Assembly: GCA_022750355.1 (NCBI GenBank)
Contig: JAKIVW010000098.1
Span: 1,428-7,137, forward strand
Direction of reading: 5' to 3'
Source of the DNA: Thermoplasmata archaeon
GTDB lineage: Archaea; Thermoplasmatota; Thermoplasmata; Lutacidiplasmatales; UBA184
DNA: 5,710 bases
Part shown: positions 1 through 4,183 of the stretch, in pieces
How positions within the stretch are numbered: position 1 is the first letter of the stretch
Layout: each line of letters begins with the position of its first letter
Position numbers and translations under genes: made by a program
The notes under the pieces: generated by a model
What the model was told of the DNA's origin: nothing
The model's input: only the letters and a program-made list of their open reading frames with translations
The model's database searches: none

Positions 1-1
1 C

Positions 2-265
2 TCCAACGTCGTCGTCGCGTTGCCGAGCGAGCCGATCCCCGAATCTCTCGTCTCCGCTGCGAGGACCGCGGCCGCGGTGGAGATCAGTACCCCGACCGGC
101 GACGGAGCGGAGCTCCCGCGCTGGTTGCGTTCCATCCTGGCCGAAGCCACCAACCCGGTCCCGCCGCACCTGCGCGCCCCCTCCCCCCTTGCGATCGAGC
201 GAGTTCCGCCCGCCCCCCGTGAACTGCGGATAACTTCGGGGTTAGGACCGTCCGGCCTCGCGTGA
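2..265 (+). CDS. C-terminal part of an unrecognised protein (5' end outside the window)
   Basis: The reading frame is open from the left edge and ends at a TGA at 263-265, giving 87 residues. The codons end overwhelmingly in G or C, as in the other genes here, which supports real coding. A TTG at 20-22 could be read as a start, but the frame continues upstream of it in good coding style, so I treat this as the tail of a longer gene. The first half looks like a folded region (NVVVALPSEPIPES, then an alanine-rich stretch and LPRWLRSILAEA). The last 35 or so residues are rich in proline, arginine and glycine and are probably a disordered tail. I see no recognisable motif, membrane segment or catalytic residue and assign no function. 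It converges on the minus-strand gene ending at 327. Confidence 0.6.
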   Translation, partial: SNVVVALPSEPIPESLVSAARTAAAVEISTPTGDGAELPRWLRSILAEATNPVPPHLRAPSPLAIERVPPAPRELRITSGLGPSGLA

Positions 266-297
266 ACCGATCGCCACCGGGACGAGCCGCTCCCACT

Positions 298-326
298 ACG
301 GCATCCGCCGTCGTCCGAACTCGGAC
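298..326. terminator. Two adjacent 14-nt hairpins between convergent genes (candidate bidirectional terminator)
   Basis: Two perfect hairpins lie side by side, separated by one base. The first is ACGGC-ATCC-GCCGT at 298-311, and the second is GTCCG-AACT-CGGAC at 313-326. Each has a 5-bp GC-rich stem and a 4-nt loop. They fill the end of the 61-bp gap between the plus-strand stop at 265 and the minus-strand stop codon at 327-329, which the second hairpin touches. Because the stems are symmetric they would form in transcripts of both strands. Archaeal terminators usually depend on oligo-T more than on hairpins, and no T-run follows on either strand, so the terminator role is an inference. Confidence 0.35.
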
Positions 327-686
327 TTAAAGACCGTGACACTCGAAGTGGGACGCAAGACGGCGGGCCACGGCGAGCTGCTCGAACTCGGGACCGAACT
401 CCTCGAGATGTTGATTCGGGGAGCGCGAGGACCAGAACACTTCGTCCTCGCAGTGCGCCCCGATCGCGATCGCCGAGACGTAGGCGTGCTGAGCATGGCC
501 TTCCTGGACGAGGTCCTCCGCGGCCGCTCGAACGCTCTCGACCATGTCCTCGCGCCGGGCGGCGGGGTCGGCCTCCTTGATCGTCTCGTAGAGACCGTGC
601 ACGCAGATCGGACGGTCGGGCGAGTCGTTCAGGCTCGATTCGATCTGGTCCTTCAGGCCGGCGCTCTGCGGGGGCCGCGTGTCCAT
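327..686 (-). CDS. Conserved-looking 119-residue protein of unknown function
   Basis: This frame is coded with strong G/C preference at third positions and ends in TAA. I chose the ATG at 686-684 (residues begin MDTRPPQSAG) over an upstream ATG at 764. The shorter start places a TATA-like box (711-720) about 29 nt upstream, matching the leaderless pattern of the other first genes, and the extra 26 residues look non-coding. The protein is soluble, with no signal peptide or membrane segment. Residues 11-20 and 43-62 look helical. Residues 63-86 (EGHAQHAYVSAIAIG then HCEDEVFWSS) look like a beta hairpin, so a small winged-helix-like fold is possible but unproven. Histidines and cysteines are plentiful (H64, H67, H78, C79, H113, C116, H117) and might bind metal. 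I do not recognise a family. It lies downstream of the VOC gene on the same strand. Confidence 0.75.
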   Translation of the reverse strand: MDTRPPQSAGLKDQIESSLNDSPDRPICVHGLYETIKEADPAARREDMVESVRAAAEDLVQEGHAQHAYVSAIAIGAHCEDEVFWSSRSPNQHLEEFGPEFEQLAVARRLASHFECHGL

Positions 687-710
687 GGGCCTTCTTACTG
701 CGACGGGGAG

Positions 711-720
711 GTAGAAAATG
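711..720 (-). promoter_or_regulatory. TATA-like box for the 119-residue protein gene
   Basis: Read on the minus strand this is CATTTTCTAC, the most A/T-rich stretch in the 129-bp gap before the gene. Its centre is about 29 nt upstream of the ATG at 686. With the usual archaeal spacing of about 25 nt from TATA to transcription start, the transcript would begin within a few bases of the ATG, giving a leaderless mRNA. No Shine-Dalgarno motif is seen before this ATG. Confidence 0.4.
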
Positions 721-744
721 GCTTGGTCGGGCGGTGACTCATTT

Positions 745-760
745 CTCGCCGGAAAGCGAG
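745..760 (-). repeat. Small inverted repeat in the gap between the VOC and 119-residue genes
   Basis: CTCGC at 745-749 and GCGAG at 756-760 can pair as a 5-bp stem with a 6-nt loop. It sits upstream of the TATA-like box at 711-720 and downstream of the VOC stop. It could be part of a terminator-promoter boundary or an operator, but a stem this short is also likely by chance in GC-rich DNA. Apart from this, the TATA-like box and the T5 tract, I see nothing in the 687-815 gap. Confidence 0.2.
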
Positions 761-806
761 CCACTCTCGGGCCAGCCGCATCGTGGGTCGGAGAGGGGCA
801 CGGAGG

Positions 807-811
807 AAAAA
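807..811 (-). terminator. Oligo-T tract just after the VOC gene (candidate archaeal terminator)
   Basis: On the minus strand a run of five T residues begins 4 nt after the VOC stop codon. Short T-runs on the non-template strand are the main intrinsic termination signal in archaea. A five-T run stands out in such GC-rich sequence. Its placement immediately after a stop fits transcription ending after the VOC gene. Confidence 0.35.
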
Positions 812-815
812 CGAC

Positions 816-1199
816 TCACACGACGTCGGACGGTTCGGTGAGCGAGAGAACGTTCCCGTCCGGATCCTTGAACCAGGCCACGAGGGTCCCCCCGGGGGCC
901 GTCCAGATGGCGTCCCGGTCCTGGTCGAGTCCGGTGTACCGGACGAACTTGACGCCGCTGGCCGATAGAGTATGAACCTCCCGTACGAGGTCGCTGACCT
1001 GCCAACCGAGGGCAGTGTGGGGACCGGGCGCGACCGCCTTGAGCTTCTGGATCCGAAGGGTCGTCCCGTTGCAGTCGAACATCAGGGTGCGGGGGTCCTC
1101 CCCGAGGGAGATCAGCCCCAGGGTCTCCTGGTAGAATCGCCGGGATTCCTCCGGCCGAGCCGTGGCCAGGAACGCAATCACGTTCGCGGTTTCCAGCAT
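816..1199 (-). CDS. VOC (vicinal oxygen chelate) / glyoxalase-bleomycin resistance fold protein
   Basis: This 127-residue protein has the length of a VOC protein with two beta-alpha-beta-beta-beta modules. The first module shows the family pattern ESRRFYQETLGL at 18-29. The second shows VSDLVREVHTLSASGVKF at 68-85, then APGGTLVAWFKDPDGNVLSL at 101-120, where the DPDGN turn (112-116) is a hallmark. Known family members include glyoxalase I, extradiol dioxygenases and antibiotic-binding proteins. The usual metal ligands are not obvious here. The first-strand His/Glu position is occupied by hydrophobic residues, H61 is about two residues away from the expected second ligand, and the expected Glu of the final strand is S119. 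A non-metal ligand-binding role is therefore as likely as an enzyme role. The ATG at 1199 gives the right N-terminus for the fold and has no Shine-Dalgarno motif. The gene starts 68 bp after the permease B stop. Confidence 0.88.
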   Translation of the reverse strand: MLETANVIAFLATARPEESRRFYQETLGLISLGEDPRTLMFDCNGTTLRIQKLKAVAPGPHTALGWQVSDLVREVHTLSASGVKFVRYTGLDQDRDAIWTAPGGTLVAWFKDPDGNVLSLTEPSDVV

Positions 1200-1220
1200 G
1201 CGCCGACATCGCGTTCAAGG

Positions 1221-1229
1221 ACTAAGAGG
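1221..1229 (-). promoter_or_regulatory. Weak TATA-like element before the VOC gene
   Basis: On the minus strand this reads CCTCTTAGT, centred about 26 nt upstream of the VOC ATG, the spacing expected for a leaderless archaeal transcript. It is poorer in A/T than the boxes before the ABC operon and E1 alpha. The 68-bp gap (1200-1267) has no oligo-T terminator and no Shine-Dalgarno site before the VOC gene, so read-through from the ABC operon is equally possible. Confidence 0.22.
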
Positions 1230-1267
1230 TTCCGCCGATGGGCCGGATGGCGTCCGCAAGGAACCGC

Positions 1268-2089
1268 CTAGAACCGCGCGATGCTCCCGGTGGCTAGGGC
1301 CCGGCGCTCGAAGAATCCCCAGAGGCCCATCGCCAGGCCGACCGAGACGATGCCGGAGAGGGCCACCGCGCCCCAGAGGTACCCGAGCGTGCCCAGGGAA
1401 TCGCCCGCGATTGCCCCCCGGATGGCCGCAAGCCCCCAGGTCAGAGGGAGGGCATCGCCGATGTACTGGAGGGGCAGAGGCAGGTTCGAAACCGGGAAGT
1501 TGACACCGGAAAGGAGGAGTCCGATGAAGAGGAAGATGTTCCCCAAGATGATCGACGTGCGAAGGTAGAGGGCGACCCCTCCCAACAGCAGTCCGAATCC
1601 TACCATCGCGAGCGCAGTGAGCACCACGGAGATCGCGAGCCCGGGGATGGTGGAGAGAGGGATCGGGACGTGGAAGAGGAACGCCGCGTAGGCGAGCCCG
1701 ACGCACACTGTGGCGAACGAGATCAAGATCGGGATGAGGCCCCGGCCGAGGTAGAGTGCGAAGCGGTTGGCCGGGGAAACGAGCAGGTGTTCCATCGTGC
1801 CCTGCTGTTTCTCGGTATCGGTCGTCTGGCAGACGGAGAAGACGCTGGAGTACGTGACGGTCGCGACGGCATTTCCCACGGCCGTGAACTCGATGAGCGC
1901 GGAACCACCGTTTCCGAGTTGGACGACGAAGGCGAAGAACACCATCTGGGTGAGCGGGATGATGAAGACCGTCCCGAGTACGAAGTCCAATCGCATGAAC
2001 CCGAGGCTGGTCCGGGGAGCGAGTATCGCGTTGGTCCAGAAGGTCCTCCAGAACGCGGGACGATACGCGGTGGCGATCGGGGTTGCCAT
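1268..2089 (-). CDS. ABC-2 type transporter permease subunit B
   Basis: This 273-residue membrane protein has the size and layout of an ABC-2 exporter subunit. Hydrophobic segments lie at about 35-57, 68-86, 112-138, 147-175, 178-197 and 238-260, giving six likely transmembrane helices. Between helices 2 and 3 is the coupling region EKQQGTMEHLLVSP (93-106) followed by LGRG (114-117). This matches the common ABC-2 pattern of a charged residue, then GT-x-E and a proline before LGR. Such subunits form the membrane pore that the ATPase drives. The start is fixed by a GAGGAG Shine-Dalgarno at 2096-2101. The gene is third in an operon, 12 bp after permease A, to which it is distantly similar in the coupling region, so the two probably form a heterodimer. 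The exported substrate cannot be told from sequence. Confidence 0.9.
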   Translation of the reverse strand: MATPIATAYRPAFWRTFWTNAILAPRTSLGFMRLDFVLGTVFIIPLTQMVFFAFVVQLGNGGSALIEFTAVGNAVATVTYSSVFSVCQTTDTEKQQGTMEHLLVSPANRFALYLGRGLIPILISFATVCVGLAYAAFLFHVPIPLSTIPGLAISVVLTALAMVGFGLLLGGVALYLRTSIILGNIFLFIGLLLSGVNFPVSNLPLPLQYIGDALPLTWGLAAIRGAIAGDSLGTLGYLWGAVALSGIVSVGLAMGLWGFFERRALATGSIARF

Positions 2090-2095
2090 CGAATT

Positions 2096-2101
2096 CTCCT
2101 C
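2096..2101 (-). promoter_or_regulatory. Shine-Dalgarno site for permease B
   Basis: GAGGAG on the minus strand ends 6 nt before the ATG at 2089 and fills half of the 12-bp gap after the permease A stop. It decides the start of permease B and shows that this internal operon gene uses ribosome-binding-site initiation, unlike the first genes here. Confidence 0.75.
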
Positions 2102-2908
2102 TCAGTAATCCGACAGATCGCCGGTCTCGAGCACGTGCCGCTCCACGCGCGTGAACACGGTCCCCGCGATGGCCGCGTACACGCCGGTGACCGCGACGGC
2201 ACCCGCCAGGTCCCAGCCCCACCCCCACCCGAAACCGGCGTAGCCGGGGATGGAGACGTACCGGAGAGCGTCCAGGGCCCACGTCGGTGGGAAGAGCAGC
2301 GCGATCGGGTTCGTCCAGAACGGTAGGAGGACGACCGGAAACATGCACCCGGTCCCGATGTAGAACGCAAACTCCCCGACGTTCTGGATGAAGCCGGCGT
2401 AGCGGCTATAGACGAAGGCCGCGGCGAAGACGACTCCGACGCTCGCGAGGGTGACCATTACGAACACGAAGAGGACGACGAACAGCAGGGGATTCGGGAG
2501 CTGCGGTGGGCCTCCCGCGGCGAGCACCACGACGAGGTACACGACGAGCCCACCGAACAGGCCCGCGACGACGTTCCAGATGATCCGACCGAGCACGACG
2601 TAGAGGTACGGAGTGGGGGCCTGGATCGTGGGCTCGAGCGTCCCGAGGTTGCGATCTTGCCCGGTCGCCCACCCGCTCCCGTAGAGCGTCTGACCCCACA
2701 TGCTCATCATGCCCGCGCCGAGGATCGCGTAGGTCAGGAAGTACGGACCCTCTCCGCGGAACAGCTCGAAGGAGACGAGGCCGAATACGATGGGCGCGAC
2801 CGTCGACGGGACGAGCCACTGAGGGTCCGCGACGAAGAGCAGGATGGCGAGTCGGAGCGAGGCTCCGGTCGCGCGAGTCCGGGACGCCTCCGAAGTGGCG
2901 AGCGTCAC
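2102..2908 (-). CDS. ABC-2 type transporter permease subunit A
   Basis: This 268-residue polytopic membrane protein has hydrophobic segments at about 31-49, 56-76, 102-131, 140-167, 176-197 and 233-252, again about six helices. The coupling region DRNLGTLEPTIQAPTP (85-100) followed by LGR (106-108) has the same pattern as in permease B: charged residues, GT-x-E, a proline and LGR. The family is the membrane half of ABC-2 exporters of drugs, lipids or polysaccharides. The GTG start at 2908-2906 overlaps the ATPase stop by 4 nt (GTGA) and is preceded by an AGGAGG Shine-Dalgarno, so the two are translationally coupled. An unusual glycine-tryptophan stretch, FGWGWGWD (226-233), precedes the last helix and is encoded by a G-quadruplex-like run. 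The N-terminal 20 residues are polar and cytosolic. Confidence 0.9.
   Translation of the reverse strand: MTLATSEASRTRATGASLRLAILLFVADPQWLVPSTVAPIVFGLVSFELFRGEGPYFLTYAILGAGMMSMWGQTLYGSGWATGQDRNLGTLEPTIQAPTPYLYVVLGRIIWNVVAGLFGGLVVYLVVVLAAGGPPQLPNPLLFVVLFVFVMVTLASVGVVFAAAFVYSRYAGFIQNVGEFAFYIGTGCMFPVVLLPFWTNPIALLFPPTWALDALRYVSIPGYAGFGWGWGWDLAGAVAVTGVYAAIAGTVFTRVERHVLETGDLSDY
2212..2230 (-). other. G-quadruplex motif in the permease A coding strand
   Basis: On the minus strand four G-runs of 3, 5, 4 and 3 bases are separated by loops of only 1, 1 and 2 bases, a textbook strong quadruplex motif. It lies in the sense (mRNA) strand of permease A and encodes its GWGWGW stretch. The motif is seen directly; folding in the cell and any effect on translation or transcription are inference. 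Confidence 0.5.
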
Positions 2909-3888
2909 TGGGCCTCCTCTTCGACCAGGTCGAGGTAGATGTCCTCAAGGGAGGTTCGCCGCTCCCGAACCGACAACTCGGGGTGGCCCGGAAGGAGGCC
3001 TTGCACCGTCTCGGGGGTGGTGTCGTCGGTGCGAACCCGCAACGTGAGGCGCATGAGCGGTCCGAACGCCTCCCCGGCGACCTTGGACACTCCGGGCAAT
3101 CCCTTGAGCCGGTCGATCTCCCGGTCCTCGAAGCCGTACGCCTCCACCTCGATGGTACGGTCCCCGCCGACCCGCGACCGGAGCCCTGCGATGGAATCGT
3201 TGGCGACGATCTTTCCCTTGGAGAGCACAGCGACCCGGGGACAGAGCTCCTCGGCTTCGAACATGTAGTGGGTCGTGAGGAAGATCGTGACCCCTTCCAC
3301 CACGAGGGAGCGAACGAGCTTTCGCGTCTCCCGAGCGCTTTTCGGGTCGAGGCCGATGGTCGGCTCGTCCAGGAATAGGATCTCGGGACGGTGCAGGATC
3401 CCACGGGCGATGTGGAGCTTTTGCTTCATCCCCCGGGAGTACTCCTCGACCCGTCGGTCGGCCGCCCAGGTAAGGTCGACCCGCTCGATCACCTCGGTGA
3501 TCCGACGATCCCGCTCGCTCGCGGGAATGCCGTAGAGGTCGGCGAAATACCGGAGATTTTCCCGAGCGTTGATCCGATTGTACAGGCCCCGCTCCCCTCC
3601 GAGGACGAGACCGATCCGCGAGCGGAGCCAGCTGGTGTCCTTCACGACGTCGTGGCCCAGGACTTGGACCGTGCCCGAGGTGGGCAGCAACAACGTGGAA
3701 AGGATCTTGGTGAGCGTGGTCTTCCCCGCACCGTTCGGGCCAAGGAGGCCGAAGATCGCCCCCCGACCGACGTTGAGCTCGACGCCCTTCAGGGCTTCGG
3801 TGTGGGTCTTCTCCCCGAAAAAGAATCCCTTGCGGGACTCAAATGTACGGACGAGGTCTCGAACCTCGATCGCTAGGTCGTCGTTCAT
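2905..3888 (-). CDS. ABC-2 type exporter ATP-binding subunit
   Basis: This 327-residue ATPase has every core ABC nucleotide-binding motif except the Q-loop glutamine. Walker A is GPNGAGKT at 50-57. The signature is YSRGMKQK at 150-157, Walker B plus catalytic glutamate is LFLDEP at 171-176 (E175), the D-loop is GLDP at 179-182 and the H-loop histidine is H207. The Q-loop region reads LGGERGLYNR (96-105), without the usual glutamine. The YSRGM signature is typical of ATPases paired with ABC-2 permeases, such as the DrrA/NatA-like group. Residues from about 245 onward form a C-terminal extension common in this group. It binds and hydrolyses ATP on the cytosolic side to drive export through the two downstream permeases. 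The ATG at 3888 has no Shine-Dalgarno but a TATA box 37 nt upstream. The substrate is unknown; drug, lipid or glycan export are all possible. Confidence 0.95.
   Translation of the reverse strand: MNDDLAIEVRDLVRTFESRKGFFFGEKTHTEALKGVELNVGRGAIFGLLGPNGAGKTTLTKILSTLLLPTSGTVQVLGHDVVKDTSWLRSRIGLVLGGERGLYNRINARENLRYFADLYGIPASERDRRITEVIERVDLTWAADRRVEEYSRGMKQKLHIARGILHRPEILFLDEPTIGLDPKSARETRKLVRSLVVEGVTIFLTTHYMFEAEELCPRVAVLSKGKIVANDSIAGLRSRVGGDRTIEVEAYGFEDREIDRLKGLPGVSKVAGEAFGPLMRLTLRVRTDDTTPETVQGLLPGHPELSVRERRTSLEDIYLDLVEEEAQ
2913..2918 (-). promoter_or_regulatory. Shine-Dalgarno site for permease A
   Basis: AGGAGG lies on the minus strand inside the last codons of the ATPase gene, 4 nt before the GTG start of permease A. 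It supports the GTG over any downstream start and, with the 4-nt GTGA overlap, indicates coupled translation. Confidence 0.7.
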
Positions 3889-3912
3889 GGGGAAAGAGAC
3901 GCGGCCACACCT

Positions 3913-3937
3913 ACCGCCCTATAACTAAATCGGCGGT
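3913..3937 (-). promoter_or_regulatory. TATA box of the ABC operon flanked by an inverted repeat
   Basis: On the minus strand TTTAGTTATA (3929-3920) is the best TATA-like box before the ATPase gene, centred about 37 nt from its ATG, which predicts a short leader of around 10-12 nt. The box is bracketed by 6-bp inverted arms, ACCGCC at 3913-3918 and GGCGGT at 3932-3937, with a 13-bp spacer that contains the whole TATA box. A repressor bound to such a dyad would block TBP. The TATA call is reasonably strong; the operator role is inferred. Confidence 0.5.
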
Positions 3938-4145
3938 GGAGAGGGGAGTTGGAACGGGACTCCGCGCTGCCGTTTCGTCCTCGAAATGCCCCCCCACGAG
4001 TTCGGGAGATTCGGAGGCGCTGACCGATAGGAATTGGGTCGACATTCTCCCGGACTTCGCCCCGGAGTGGGACACCGAAACTCAAGACACGAACTCACGT
4101 CCGGCCCTCTACAGGGGTGACGTGGACATTCCTCCATTCCAGCTC

Positions 4146-4160
4146 ACTCTAGAGTTATAT
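4146..4160 (+). promoter_or_regulatory. TATA box of the E1 operon with an overlapping 10-bp palindrome
   Basis: GTTATAT at 4154-4160 is centred 27 nt before the ATG at 4184, the spacing expected for a leaderless archaeal transcript. No Shine-Dalgarno motif is present. A perfect 10-bp palindrome, ACTCTAGAGT (4146-4155), covers the position of the TFB recognition element and the first bases of the TATA box. It could be an operator, although a 10-bp palindrome can also arise by chance. Confidence 0.55.
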
Positions 4161-4183
4161 CGAGCGGCAGGGTCCGCGCTCGA

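Larger units (their letters stand above)
3889..4183. promoter_or_regulatory. Divergent promoter region between the ABC operon and the E1 operon
   Basis: This 295-bp gap separates two divergently transcribed operons. It holds a TATA-like box at each end (3920-3929 and 4154-4160), each associated with a dyad described separately. The middle part, about 3940-4140, shows no gene-like reading frame with the G/C third-position pattern, no tRNA or other RNA gene and no strong repeat. Its length is more than two core promoters need, so it leaves room for regulator binding. Confidence 0.6.

Noticed and set aside
687..764. N-terminal extension of the 119-residue protein to an ATG at 764
   Set aside because: It would put the TATA-like box at 711-720 inside the gene and adds residues without coding character; the ATG at 686 fits the promoter spacing.
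889..898. Palindrome CCCCCGGGGG
   Set aside because: It lies inside the VOC gene and encodes the ordinary APGG turn; Pro and Gly codons in GC-rich DNA make such runs easily.
1215..2348. Long minus-strand frame (377 codons) across both permeases in another phase
   Set aside because: Arg/Pro/His-rich shadow of the two membrane proteins, without hydrophobic segments or coding character.
4079..4097. AACTCA direct repeat in the divergent region
   Set aside because: Only 6 bp, two copies 13 bp apart; too short to separate from chance.
3889..4183. Hidden tRNA, small RNA or small gene in the divergent gap
   Set aside because: No tRNA T-arm motif, no C/D box pair and no reading frame with the local third-position G/C pattern was found.
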